Source: Tretioscincus oriximinensis (taxonomy: Eukaryota; Chordata; Lepidosauria; Squamata; Gymnophthalmidae). From it: a stretch of 64,000 bases of DNA. Where the stretch lies: contig JAJVDF010000590.1 of the NCBI GenBank assembly GCA_022410635.1, forward strand, positions 319,872 through 383,871, in the 5' to 3' direction. Positions 10,091 to 21,750 of the stretch are shown here, one piece after another; within the stretch, counting starts at the first letter, position 1, and every line of letters begins with the position of its first letter. The translations under genes and the position numbers were made by a program. The notes under the pieces are model-generated. The model did no database searches. It saw only the letters and a program-made list of their open reading frames with translations, and was not told where the DNA came from.

Positions 10091-11814
10091 TTACAGAGAT
10101 AACTATGGCTACTTGGAAGAGGAAAATACCCCTACCTAGTGCTCTTAATTGTGAGCTAACTGACAATAATCCTACAGACGTAACTGCAAAAAAAATGCCA
10201 TCAGTCCATAAAGCCAAGACTCAGTTCTAATGACATCTCACCACCAACCTAATGCTCCAACTATCAAATGTGAGATAATAAATGCTAATATGATTACAAC
10301 CATTCCTTCCCCAAAATATGTAAATTGGCATATGATGGAAAATAATGCAACCCACACATGTACCAATGTAGATAACACAGGTTATCTAAGGCTTGCTAGA
10401 GTCTGTTGCATAACTAAAAAGCTACAGGCTTATTCCACTAATTGAAGAATAAAACAGAAAACAGCGAAGCAAATCTCCCGGGACATTTGGTTGACCAACT
10501 AATTATCATTATGGGAAGGAGTTTTGTGAAAGATTTTAAGGAACAAACAGTAACTCTTTGCATGGTGGCAAAGATACTTCATTTTTGCAAGTTGGCAAAA
10601 GACAATTCAAAAGCGCTATTTCTTGAAATAATAGTTTAGTGTGTATACACACACACACATATTAAACTATTAATACAAGAAAAATGTGCTTTAATTGAAG
10701 TTATAAATAGGATCATACTTTTTTCCTTTTCCTTTTAAGCAGGTCGATTTTGTCACTTGAGAAAAACTTTTCTTATTGCAAAGAGGCACATATAACCCGG
10801 TGTTACAGGTCTTGGAAACTAATTTAATAGCTTAAGAATTACAATAATTCTGAAGGGGCATAAAAATGCAAATTGTTCTTGTCATTATGAAAAAGTTTGC
10901 AAGGCACATACTTTATTTTTAATGTTCTCTGCTGCCAAAAAAACAAACAAGGCTATCTTGTATCTAGCTTCACTCCAGAAATTCAGTGCCTGGAGGAGCA
11001 ACAGGAAAGAAAGCATGGTGACNTCTGTGAACTTATAACAGCAGCTGCCAGCTCAGCAGGAGGAATTGTGGAACTGCACATCTTTGAATGGAATCTTAAA
11101 AGTGAGTTGTATCATTTCAAACTATAATGGTGTATGTTTTTGAGACTTGGAACTTTCTTGCTTTGGATAAATAACGTGCCTAAAAGGAAAGGGGAGGTTT
11201 ATTTCCAATTAGTTCATACCCATGCAAAATACAAAACATGTAACCGTATATATGGCATAATATATCACAATCACACATATTGAAATATGTCTCTTTTCAA
11301 TCAGATACAAAATAGCGAAACTCTGGAGTAACATGAATTTGTGAAACAAGTACTAGATATCTCATACTTTATCATTTTACAAAGACTGTGTCCATTCACA
11401 GCTTTTCTTCCAGATCTCACTTTGAAAAAGACTTTGTAAACAAGTGCAGACAAACAAGACCTAGGTCCTATTATCATGCTTCAAATATAAGACAAATGAC
11501 CTCTTCAACATTTCTCTTTCACTAGCTGGAACTCAGTTCNTTTACGGACCTTCACAAATTTGATGCCTTCCAACTATTTAGAACTGCAACACTTTCATCA
11601 TTTCTAGCCAAGCAGGCAATCAATCAAAAATTTCCACATTCAATGAGGAAAGCGAACTGAAATTAATTCTGTACTTAGAGAAATATTTACTTAAAAATAA
11701 AAATATTCATTTGACGTATGTATATGGCTGCATGGTTTTTGAGAAGCCTGATATAATTGGCTATGGGTCCTACATCCCACTTGGACCTGTCTGCAGCTGG
11801 GAACACTTTAGTGT
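10091..11814. other. No gene recognised; unique DNA
   Basis: No repeat family or coding exon was recognised. A short inverted repeat spans 10629-10672 (AATAGTTTAGTGTGT and its near inverse) around a CA run. Confidence 0.5.
10629..10672. repeat. CA run inside a small inverted repeat
   Basis: AATAGTTTAGTGTGTATAC is followed by CACACACA and then ACACATATTAAACTATT, so the outer bases pair and the microsatellite forms the loop and lower stem. Confidence 0.65.
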
Positions 11815-11821
11815 CATAGAA

Positions 11822-12238
11822 TCATAGAATCNTAAAGTTGGAAGGGACCTCCAGGGTCATTGGGTCCAACCCCCTGCTCAATGCAGGATTAATTAAACCA
11901 TCCCAGACAAATAGCTGTCCAGCCTCTGTTTGAAGACTTCCAGTGAAACCAAACTCACCACCTCCTGTGGCAAACAGTTCCACTGGTTTATCACCCTTAC
12001 TGTTAGAAAGTTTTTTTCTGATATCTAATCTAAATCTACTCCCTTGCAGTTTCATCCCATTGTTTCTAGACCTTTCATGNGCTAATGAGAACAAGGCTGA
12101 TCCCTCTGCTCTGTGACAGCCCTTCAGATATTTGTAGACAGTGATCAAGTCTCCTCTCAGTCTTCTCTTTTGTAGACTAAACATCCCTAGANCCTTTAAA
12201 CGATCCTCATAGGACATGGTTTCCAGACCACTCACCAT
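11822..12238 (-). pseudogene. CR1 ORF2 C-terminal fragment
   Basis: The decoded peptide includes [35 protein letters not shown] and [13 protein letters not shown], the conserved C-terminal block of CR1 ORF2 that is repeated at 26.1 kb. One frameshift and several unresolved bases lie inside. Downstream the 3' untranslated region leads into the ATTCTATG terminus. Confidence 0.9.
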
Positions 12239-12283
12239 CCTTGTAACTCGCTTTTGAACTTGCTCTAGTTTATCAATGTATTT

Positions 12284-12655
12284 TTAAATTGGGCCCCCCA
12301 GAACTGAACACGGTATTCCAGGGCCCAGGACAGACCCTTGTGATACCCCACTTGAAACATTCTTCCAATTGGATGTGCAACCATTTATTACTACTCTCTG
12401 AGTACTATCAGTAAGCCAGTTTTGAATCCATCTAACTGTTGTTTTGTCAATCCCATACTTGACTATTTTTTCAATAAGGATGGAATGAGATACTATGTCA
12501 AATGCTTTACTGAAGTCAAGATTTACCACGTCTACTGCATTTCCCTGATCAACCCATTTGGTGATTCTATCATAGAAAGAAATTAGATTAGTCTGGCATG
12601 ACTTGTTTGTTACAAATCCATGTTGGCTCTGGTTAATTACTGCATTTCTATCCAA
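12284..12655 (-). pseudogene. CR1 reverse transcriptase fragment
   Basis: The frame shows HGFVTNKSCQTNLISF, then LDFSKAFD (reverse transcriptase motif A with its first catalytic aspartate), then SGVSQGSVLGP (motif B). Instead of continuing to the expected F/YADD motif it runs on as PCSVLGGPI, part of a later region of the protein. It is therefore inactive. In an intact element the enzyme copies CR1 RNA at the target site in the nucleus. Confidence 0.92.
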
Positions 12656-12720
12656 GCGCTGGCATATATGCTGTTTTATAACTTATTCAAGGAGCTTTCC
12701 TGGTATTATCTTCCCTTGGA

Positions 12721-15700
12721 GTGTTCACAGCCACTATGATTAAGGTCTGTGTGGCTAGAGCATTTTCTGGGTGGCTTGATCTACTAGGAACCACTTTTTC
12801 AATCAGATCTGATATGTCACCGCAATAAATAGCCCAGTTCAACAAAGGGGTCAAGTTGACTACAGAAATCTCAGGAGTATTAACTAATTGTTAGAAATAG
12901 AAATATAAGCCGTCCACTGTCAAAGCCAGGTTCTTGGGGACCCCAGGGCAGAAAAATGAAGCTCTCATTCCCGTTCAATTTTCTACCTTCTCTTTAAAGG
13001 CTGCAGTAACGCTTTGAATTTTTGATGCTGATTACACCATGCGTGCGCCAACAAGCACTAATCAATGATAATCCGGAACTGGTTTTTGACACACACAGAT
13101 AAACAGCGCTCCCAGAGTGTGTGGGAGGGCTCAGCACCGCTGTCCTCCCATAACAGTCCAATTTTCGGAGGCTCAAGGTGCAGGGCCCCAGGTCACCCTA
13201 TGATCGCTCCACTCCTGGAGCCATCATTCTTAATGATGTAGCCACTTGTTCTGGAGAGACAACTTCATAACAGGAACATTTTCTTTATATCATGATCTTC
13301 CTTGTCATGAGGCTCAGGTGTTTGTGACAGCTGTTACAATCCAGGAACAATGTCTTGGAAGTTTCCAAGTGTTTCATCCCATCCCAGCTCACCCTGCCTT
13401 CAAGTAGTATATCTACTGTTCCCAGTATGGACACAAAACTTGGAACATCACAGGCAGGGACCTATTCAGATGTCTGATGCTGTTGGGCAAGAATATGAGG
13501 TTCTTGCATCACAGTGCAAAAGATCCCAATCAAGAATAAAACTTAGAAAAGTTTCAGGAAAGTGCAAATTCAGTCATTCTTATTTCAGGAATATCTTTTT
13601 CCCATGCAGGCATTGTCACTGTTTTTTAGATATTCTATTTTGGTAGTTTTTATAATTGTTTTATTGTGACCTGTTTTCAGATCCTCAAGGATAGGATATA
13701 AAAAAATATATATAAAATCTTAAGTACTTTTGAAGTTAAAAACTTTTGTGAATAGATATTTTTCAATCTTTGGAATACTGAATAAAGATCATAAAATGGC
13801 ATCATAAATGGAACTATTCTGTTTTTCAATATTCTAGTAGTCTCTTTATCCTTTTGTTTTATTCTCTTTGCATCAAAGCTGAAGATTTTTAAGACACATC
13901 TACCAGAAGTTCTTAATGACAAGCCACACAATTTTAAAGGTCTGATTTATTACTCTGTCTTTGTTACATGGAGAGACAAAATATAGTCTATAAAGTCTTT
14001 CGCACAGTTAGAAGAACATAAAAATCTGTCAAAGTCCTGAGTAAGTTGTCATCAAGGCTACTTGACTTTGATCAGTTCAGCTCTCACCAGCAGGTATCAC
14101 ATGCATGGAATTAATATAAATTCCTTTATTCTACCCAAATTCATTTATTAGTTGATGCAATAATGTCTGCAATATGGTGCTTTTCTGCTCAAGCCTTTAA
14201 TATTATTCAACACATTCCCATACGTATTTTTCTTCAACATGAGGGGAAAAAAGGGAAACGNAAAAAAATGTATCAATCAAAACTCAAAAATACAATGCCA
14301 TCATTGTTCATGAATTTCCCACACAAGGAGAAAAAAATGCTAAAGAAAATCTTTAAATAGCATTGCTAACGCTCTGGGTGCAACTTTGTAAATGGAATCT
14401 CATTAATGCTGTTTTATATGAAATAAAAATTGCAGTATGGTAGAATTTCAAATTGAAAACATGGTGTTATAGTAATCCAATTACGAAAAAATATGAATCA
14501 AATGATTGTAAAACATTTAATTGTTCAGTCACTGCAGAGCATTTAGGTTCTTCACTGAAACTAATAGAAATTACAGAGCATTTTTGGAGCTAGGGGTCCG
14601 ACATTCTCAGGTTGATGTAGACTACAACAGACCTGGAATGGGGCCACCCGTAACCTACAAAGGCATGTGCAAAGTAGGGACCTATAGCCTAGAATAACGT
14701 TCAAGGCAAAAATGTCCTGTATTTCTTCCTCCATAAATTATAAGGTGTTTTCCACGGATAGATGAGAAAAGAACATCTACAACGTTAAAGCAACCTGTTA
14801 AGTACAATCCAAGTGCTATTTAATGCAGATCTCAATCCAGATACATTTTCTGAAATTCTCTAAACAAAATAAAATCCACCAGAACATCCAGGTTATAGCT
14901 ACCTAGTACTAGAGGCTACTAGACGATTATCAAATTGTGTTTTTTTCACTAGAATGTGTTGGGAGCTGACATTATCTGTGGTATAATATTCTACAGTTAT
15001 GCTGTCATCAGAAAGAGAGAGAGAAAAATACTACTGCATAATCAACGATTAATGTTACCTTTTTTCAGTTACATTACTATTTTTAATGGAGTAACAGATG
15101 TCATTTTTTATTGCAGTGTCATCAAGGTTGCTATCTAATACTGTAGGACANCATCTCTTTACCTTTTCAGTGAGAAATAGTGACCAACAACACAGGCTCT
15201 TTGTGCACTTAATTTAGTTTAGACTAAGGGCACACTGCCATAGTCAAGCACAACCATTACTGTGACACACNAAAGTACTATAGAAAAGTGAATCCTACAC
15301 AACCCAGTTCTTCAATGCTGAAATCACAGCTGGTCTGTTTCAGACTACACGATCTGTATCAATAGGCCTGGTTGATCCATACTCACTGGATCTGATTATA
15401 GGGAAATAATTACAGGAAAGACCACCCATCAACCACTTATGCATATTATCCATTTGTGAAGGCCAGACATTCACCCTGATCAGGCACATCCTGCTATTGC
15501 TCAAAAGTTCACAAGTATCTCTTGCTTTGCAGGGGTCAGTGAGCAAAGCCTNTTTTGCATAGCAGGAAAGGAAGCGTTGGCTCAATATGCTTATATTTTT
15601 CATGATATTAGTACGCAAATTCAAGAAGTTTGCACTTTTGCAAACTAAACTCCCAGAAGTGCTGCCTCAACCTCATACCTTGTGTAGATTGGAGGGAACC

Positions 15701-15953
15701 TCACTTTATAACANGTAATAATGCCCTTGGTACACTTTAATGTTCTTTAAAGTGTGTGTGTGCACGTGCGCATGCATTCATGTGTGGTGTGTGTAGCAGC
15801 AGACTTGGATGCTTCAGGAGGTCTTTTTATCACAAAGCCAAGCTTTTAAGAATCAGCNCCTTTCCTCAGATGGCATCTATTGACGACAAATAGTATTGTT
15901 GGTTGATACAGGTATAGAGAAACATGGCTATAATTTTGACCTTTTCTGCATCA
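12721..15953. other. Long repeat-poor stretch, no gene recognised
   Basis: About 3.2 kb without a recognisable repeat family. A GT-rich run with GTGCACGTGCGCATGC lies at about 15751-15800. Open frames are short (under 100 codons) and featureless. Confidence 0.5.
15751..15800. repeat. GT-rich alternating purine-pyrimidine tract
   Basis: GTGTGTGTGTGCACGTGCGC is followed by further TG/CA steps. The pattern can favour Z-DNA. No gene is associated. Confidence 0.7.
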
Positions 15954-16100
15954 GACTTTATTTTGGGATATATCTTGGAATACAGGCCTGCCACCCGCAT
16001 GCCTGTGTAAGTTATTGGAATTTCATTTGGGGCCTGCTATAGCCTATACTAGCATGTAGATGAAGGCCCCTGTTTCAAGATATATCTCCAAAATAAAGCC
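15954..16100. mobile_element. Inverted-repeat element, probable MITE
   Basis: Bases 15954-15986 (GACTTTATTTTGGGATATAT...) match the inverse of 16068-16100 (..GATATATCTCCAAAATAAAG) at roughly 28 of 33 positions, with about 80 bases between. This is typical of a small non-autonomous DNA transposon. No target duplication could be fixed. Confidence 0.6.
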
Positions 16101-16573
16101 TAATACGTTTGTTTCCACATCCCTGATCCAGGTACTGGTTGTTGATGGAAAAACAATATTCTGTCTTTAGTGGTTTTTGAAATGTACCAGTTTTTCCAAA
16201 ACCTAGCTCATTCACATATGATCTTAATTTTGCCAAAGGTACCTGTATAGATATTTCCTGTGTTAATATTTACTCATTAATTTATAAATGTACTTACTCT
16301 ACTTGAGCACATTTGTGATTCCTCATGCACCACCACGTGCATCAGTGATATGTATACCATACTTAAGGAGAAGGTTTTGCGCCATGGCTGGTTGCTTAGA
16401 AAACACTGTTTTTAAAGTATCTATTTAAAATATTCTATACTGCTTCCCACCATAATAATTCCAAAGCTGTTCACAGTATCAAATAGCACACACCCAAAAA
16501 ACCCTCCACAAACCAAGCATACTTCTAGNCTTCTAAGCTTATTAAAGTATATTATAAACCAAATGAACACATT

Positions 16574-16884
16574 AGGCTAACTTGGCCCCCAGATATCTAA
16601 TGGAACACCTTCTCCCATATCAACCTGCTTATGCCTTAAGATCTGCAGTAGAAGCCTTCCTCCTTGAATCATCATTTTCAGTAGCAAAGAGGNTGGCAAC
16701 CTGTGACAGAACCTTCTGAGTAGCAGCCCATAGATTATGGAATAGTCTTCCTCTTGAGGTACATCAATCACCATCTTTGTAGACATTTAGAAAACTCTTT
16801 AATGTGCACCTCTTCAACCTGGCCTTTTGTTGAAAAAAACTATTCTTCCTTCTCTACTTTCTGGCACTGATTTTAAATATGTTA
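16574..16884 (+). mobile_element. L2 LINE 3' part, 5' segment of a split copy
   Basis: Contains GGCCCCCAGATATCTAATGG, CACCTTCTCCCATAT and GTGCACCTCTTCAACCTGGC, matching the L2 copy at 42.3 kb block for block (there LGPKYLKKHLLPYEPAHALRS). The coding part is decayed. The copy is interrupted at 16884 by a CR1-group fragment and resumes at 17051. Confidence 0.85.
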
Positions 16885-17050
16885 CATAAGAACATATGAG
16901 GACCCCTGCTGAATCNGGCTGGAGCCAATCTAATCCAGCATTCTGTCTCTCACAGTGGCCCACCATTTGCACCTGGACAGTCTGAAACAAAATCTTCAAC
17001 TGTTCCCGACACCCTGCAAATGGTATTTCAGGAATACTGCCTGTTGCTCC
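16885..17050 (-). mobile_element. CR1-group LINE 3' end nested in L2
   Basis: Plus strand begins CATAAGAACATATGAGGACC, the inverse of the 3' terminus seen at 23342 and 30207. It continues with TCCAGCATTCTGTCTCTCAC and GGTATTTCAGGAATACTGCC. ATGTTA lies on both sides (16879-16884 and 17051-17056), a likely 6-bp target duplication. Confidence 0.85.
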
Positions 17051-17135
17051 ATGTTAGTTCTGTTTTTATTGTGAATTTACCTGAGATTTTTGAGTATAGG
17101 GTGGTATAGAAATGAAAAAATATATAACAAATAAA
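17051..17135 (+). mobile_element. L2 LINE 3' tail, second segment of split copy
   Basis: Resumes with TTTTTATTGTGAATTTACC, then CCTGAGATTTTTGAGTATAG and GGTGGTATAGAAATG and an A-rich end. The order equals the end of the 42.3 kb L2 copy. Confidence 0.8.
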
Positions 17136-18050
17136 AAGAATAAGCAGTGAAAAGGAAGGAATTGATTTAGAAGAGAATAGTATACAGTTTTCATCTTCTT
17201 GCATTATATGGTTTTGGTGGGACTGAATGGAAAATGAACTTTGTGCAAGTAGAAGTACTGGAAAGTTTTGCCTTAATGGTTAGCTTGCTGTGGGCCTATT
17301 TCACAGGTGGTACTACTTATTCAAAAATTCCTGGAGCAGTTCTCAAAATAGTAAAAAGAATTAAAATAAAAATGTGCAATTGGTATTACAAGCAAATAGA
17401 ATATAGGTAGGTAGGTAACTAGTCAGACAAATAAGTAGATAGGATTTGCTTCCTTAGTGTAATTGCTATAGAATATTTTGTTCGTTTGCTTGTTTTTTTG
17501 TTTACTTTTGGAGTTCTCCAGTGAAGTAAGATGAAACTATGCTTTCAATCCTTCTGAGAGAGCAAACAGACATGTTTAATGATGTGCTCTTTAAATTTGC
17601 TCTACTCTATCCTAAAGCCTGAGAATGGGTGCTGATTGGTCTGATTCGATAGGAAGCTACCTAAACACAGAGGGAGGAAATGTAGCCAATCATATCTTGA
17701 AAATGGCAGCTATGGGCAAACGAGTGACTGTTGGCTATAAAAAGATGGGCAGGCAAGCAGCTAATCAGTGAAAAGCATTAATTGTCAAGGAATATGTGAA
17801 GGCAGATGAAGCAAAAGCAAGAGGGAATCAGTTAGGCTTAATAATTTAACTTTTTAATGGCATTTTTGTGCAGTTACAGAAGGAATGCTTTTTCTTAAAA
17901 GTACAATTTTTAAAAAAATCCTGTCTGCGCATACTCTGGATAAGTCTCCAGTTTTAATTACCATATATAATGGATCTCCCTTTAGTTCAAGTAAGTTTGA
18001 TTAGTTCAGTAAGTTTAAAACTGTGTTTTAAAAGTCCAATGATGAGTATA
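17136..18050. other. No gene recognised
   Basis: Mostly unique sequence. It includes the promoter-like patch reported separately. Confidence 0.5.
17630..17790 (+). promoter_or_regulatory. Promoter-like patch: CCAAT-type boxes plus TATA box
   Basis: Contains CTGATTGGTCTG (inverse CCAAT) near 17633, AGCCAATCAT near 17689 and GGCTATAAAAAGATGGGC with the TATA at 17736-17743. The spacing is plausible for an RNA polymerase II core promoter pointing right. No coding exon follows within a few hundred bases. It could be part of an unrecognised LTR or chance. Confidence 0.3.
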
Positions 18051-18054
18051 GTAT

Positions 18055-18506
18055 TGAGGCAGGTTACTTTGGCTACAAGCTGCCCTTTGCCCTAGTTTGT
18101 TTCAGAGAAGTCGGGTGGGATGGGCTCCTTCAGGGGAGGAGGGCTATGGTTGGTGAGTGTGCAGGAATGAAGGGTGTGGTAATCTTCTGTAGCAACCACA
18201 GGGCCTGAGACACTCCCAATAGGTTATAGATAACATTGCACCATGAGTGAACCAATGAATTAGTATTTAGAGAAAAAAAAAAAAAGAGTTGGCCCGGACT
18301 ATGAAACTGATAAAAGGGAGCTCTTCTCTTTGGAAGGGGCTCTCTCTCTCGCTTTTAACACCAGCTTGGTGCGTGAGTGAGTGTCCTTTGTTGCAACATC
18401 GTAATTAAAGCGATTATCTGTGAACCCGATTGTCTGTCATCTTGATCTGCACTGCGTCCGCACGAGCAGCCTATCTTGGGCGCCTCGGGAAAGGGGCCCT
18501 GCTACA
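18055..18506 (+). mobile_element. Solo LTR of an endogenous retrovirus-like element
   Basis: A 452-bp unit begins TGAGGCAGG and ends CCCTGCTACA, whose inverse is TGTAGCAGGG, so the ends form the short TG..CA inverted repeat of LTRs. GTAT flanks both sides (18051-18054 and 18507-18510) as a 4-bp target duplication. Inside are a GATAAAAG TATA-like box (18309), CT-rich sequence, TTTTAACACCAGCTTGGTGC, and the polyadenylation-like ATTAAA at 18404-18409, followed by a GC-richer 3' part. That is the U3-R-U5 order on plus. No internal viral genes are present, so this is a recombination remnant. Its strong contrast with the surrounding DNA supports an insertion. Confidence 0.8.
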
Positions 18507-18510
18507 GTAT

Positions 18511-21452
18511 ATGTGACAGAGGCACAATGAAAACCTTCTATCTGCAGGCTTGAATGTTAAGAACCAATCAATTCTGTTCTGACCTCTACATTTGCTGTTG
18601 ATCTGCATGGCTTGAATATTTGAATTGCAATATTTATCATGCAGGTTTGTAATTATTTCCCTTCCCTGTTGGTTGTGGAGGGAGCATAAATTTCCCTCTT
18701 TTAGTATTTTTCTGTGCTTGTGACTTTCCTCACTTCCCTTGGATACCTATCAAAGGCCTTATTTCAGGAAGTTGTGTCCCTGTGTATTCTGCATGTGCAC
18801 TGCCCATTGAACCACACATGAAACTTACAATGTACAATAGTGAAATTCAGTTTGCATGCAATACGGCAAGGGTTTGACTCTTGGAAACTGTATTCATTAA
18901 CTGCCTATACTTGTGATGAACTAATTTTTAAAGCTTTTTCAATGTATAAAAAAAGAACTGGCGATTAAATATGGCAGCAATCACAATTGTTATAACTACA
19001 CTATGATAAAAAAGTGAAAAATGTACCCTTATTAATAATGTTTTGAGGCTACAGTAACTTTTGGACAACATTATTTCAACATAAAATGCTTTTCTCTTCT
19101 ATGGAACACAAACATTCTCGTCAGCGGATAAACTCAACATGAATAATGAGCTGGGGAATTAGAAACCTTTAAATCTGTTAGAGGAGTAATATTAATTTTA
19201 CGTATAAATATAGCAGAAATAATCCAGACAGTTTTATGACCTTACACCCCCAAATGAAGGTGAAAGGTAGATTTCGTGCCATAGCAATAGTGGCAAACAT
19301 AACTAACAGATGGAAGAACTGAATGGAAATTTCAATAAAGTAGGCCACAAAGAAGCATTTGTAAGCACAGGAGTGCTCTTTTCTCTCTCTCTCTTTTTTA
19401 AATAAAGGCTAAAAAATGGAACTTTGTTTTATTTTGATGGAGTGCCAAAACAGTACTGCATTCCTTAAAAAGCAGAATAAAGGATTGAGTTAGACTGGCC
19501 TTCTCAACACCTCACCAAAAGCCCCCGTGGGTCTNATTTTGCCAGGATGACTATTTATATGACAGGTAAGGGAATAATTTTGTGGGATTCAGTTACACTA
19601 GGCCTCCATGACCTCCGGGTCAAAAGAGCAAACACAAAAGTGACAATGTGGATAATTGCCTGTTTTGGATAATGTAATACTGATTGAGGGTCAATGATTA
19701 TAACACCTGAAAGATAAATGAGCTGACGGGAAAGCCTCCACAGAAAGATAGCAAGCGGAGGAAACTGTCTCTCTGTGCACTATGCCAAGCGGGGTGAATA
19801 ATATAAAGCCTGAGCCCCTGCTTCGGAGAGCAGAGAAGCGTGTTTCCTGAGCTGAACCACTAAAACTGAATGGTTGCCAAGATTTCAAATATGAAAGTTT
19901 CTAGCAGAGACCGTAAAATATAAATCCAGTCCAACTGCTCAGAACTGTGGGATTAAAGTAATATTACTTAACTTGATGCCCAATTAATTCCCATTACAAC
20001 CCTAGTACTTTGTGTCCTATTACTTTTCTGAGCTAACTAAGTTTAGGAGTATCACTGTTCCTACTGCTGACAGTGAATAAACTTTCATAAAAAACAACCA
20101 GATAATATATTCAAAATATATGTTTTAAATGCACCCTTGCTTAATAGGAGCAAAGTCACTGACAAGAAAAAATATTTAGTAAACCCTAAACATTCCTGTT
20201 AGAATTGATATATCAATGAATTTAAGTATTAGCTAAGCTATTGGTAATTGGTTTGTCTTATAAATCCCCATTGGTGACTATATGTTATTTCATTATTGCA
20301 CTTCTGTGCCAGGAATTTAATTAAAACCTAAATGACTTAGAACTAATACAGTCTTTATCTCCCTCTGCTTCTGTGGGGATGAAGCCCAGCTGTTCTCCAA
20401 AGTCAGTATCCTGTGCTACTCAAGCAACCTTGAAGAAAAGTACTCTAAATACACAGGAGGGCTCAGAGTAAACTAGGGATATTGTTTTCAATAAAGGAAA
20501 AGACAGAGTACCCCAGGGGCAAAAAGCTGAAATTAAANAAATGTGGTCAGTGTCTCACTGGATGCAAAATAAGGAAAGCAGATCCGAAGCAATTTCAGGC
20601 AATAGTTATACACTTCCTGCAGTGATTAATTTATGTTGCTTAGATTTTTCTTTCCTTAACACTAAGCATACTTGAGGGGCAAGAGAGCAGATAACCTTTT
20701 TTGTTTCTCTCCTCAGCTATATGTATATTTCTTATCCTGATGACTTTCAGGAGATTCACTTATTCAAAAATTGGGAGAGTCAAAAATTCCTTTTTGTGAT
20801 GCAGAAACCATTAGAGAAACTCCTCTGCTATAAGTATTAAATAATTAGACATCCTTGTGTTCTATTATTACCTTAAGAATCTTCCTGTTCTGATAGGGCA
20901 TTTATTTTCTACTGCATTTTGCTTAATTTACCAGAATGCAGCATTTTTAAATCATTTTTTTTCCCACCAGGCAGCTCAGCCATGAAAATGGTTAATATGA
21001 AATAGTGGTATATAAAGCATTAAAGCAAAGTCCAGTGTTATTATTGAGTACCTCCTGGTTGACTGCAAGGGCAGCTCTGTGTGTTAAACCAGTTCATTTC
21101 TAAACCGCCCAATAGAAATTGGCTTTTTCAAATATAAACAGGCTTTAGAAGTATGACTGAATTCATTTATCAACTCTCTTGTTCAAACAAAACTGGTATA
21201 GTTCAGCAGTATTTAATTTTTTTTAAATAATTAACATAAAAAAACCAAAGCAAGCTGGTTCATGGTTTGGGTGGAATTAATTCATTTAGCCAGTGCTTCA
21301 GTTTAGTTCAAACGGAACTGCTTACTTTAGGCTCTAGATCCTTGCCATTCTTGGCTGGTAAAAGTTAGATAACAGGGTATGTCAGGGTGGGGGTGGGTCA
21401 CAATGAATGCTAGGCTTTAAGGGGGTGGTGTTGGATTACTTTGTCAAGCACA
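18511..21452. other. Repeat-poor stretch, no gene recognised
   Basis: No known repeat was recognised. The interval contains one candidate conserved regulatory segment (19490-19890). Elsewhere it holds short random frames and a CTCTCTCT run near 19383. Confidence 0.5.
19490..19890. promoter_or_regulatory. Candidate conserved non-coding element
   Basis: A repeat-free, complex 400-bp stretch with clustered AT-containing factor-like motifs: GATAATTGCC, GGATAATGTAATACTGATTG, GTCAATGATTATAAC and GATAAATGAGC. The composition differs from its flanks and there is no coding frame. The call rests on appearance only. Confidence 0.25.
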
Positions 21453-21750
21453 AGAAGAAGAAGAAGAACTTGGTTCTTATACCCCGCTTTTCTCACCTTT
21501 CAAAGGGACTCAAAGCGGCTTACAAGGATATATTTTGCCCGAAGGCTCACATTCTATCTTCCCCACCAGGCTATGGTGGTTCCCATGTATCTACTTGCAG
21601 TCAATTGCAATTTCTTGCAATTCATGCTTTCGAATAGCTGGGTTGGCTAGAGCTACAGGCTAGTGGAAGGTGCTCACCCCTCCCCACTTCCAACACAGGG
21701 CTTCGAAACCCGATCTCCCAGGCGAGAGACGAATTCCTAAGCAACTCTTA
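21453..21750 (-). mobile_element. Sauria-type SINE
   Basis: Read on minus: a tRNA-like head with GATCGGGTTTCGAAGCCC (box B), a middle with GGGGAGGGGTGAGCACC, CTAGCCAACCCAGCTATTCG and GACTGCAAGTAGATACATGG, then a Bov-B-like tail GTAAGCCGCTTTGAGTCCC and GGTATAAGAACCAAG ending in CTTCTTCTT. The 5' tRNA part is slightly truncated compared with the 47.4 kb copy. Such SINEs are transcribed by RNA polymerase III and mobilised by Bov-B LINEs. Confidence 0.92.

Larger units (their letters stand above)
11815..12720 (-). mobile_element. CR1 LINE, 3' part with internal deletion
   Basis: On plus it begins with ATAGAATCATAGAATC, the inverse of the CR1 3' terminal octamer (ATTCTATG). Next comes the inverse of GGTCCCTTCCAACTTTA, then the C-terminal coding part and, past about 12322, the reverse transcriptase region. 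The element is 5' truncated near 12720. At about 12322 the coding sequence jumps from the QGSVLGP motif straight to the CVQFWGP-like C-terminal region, so the segment that should carry the catalytic FADD box is missing. Confidence 0.92.
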
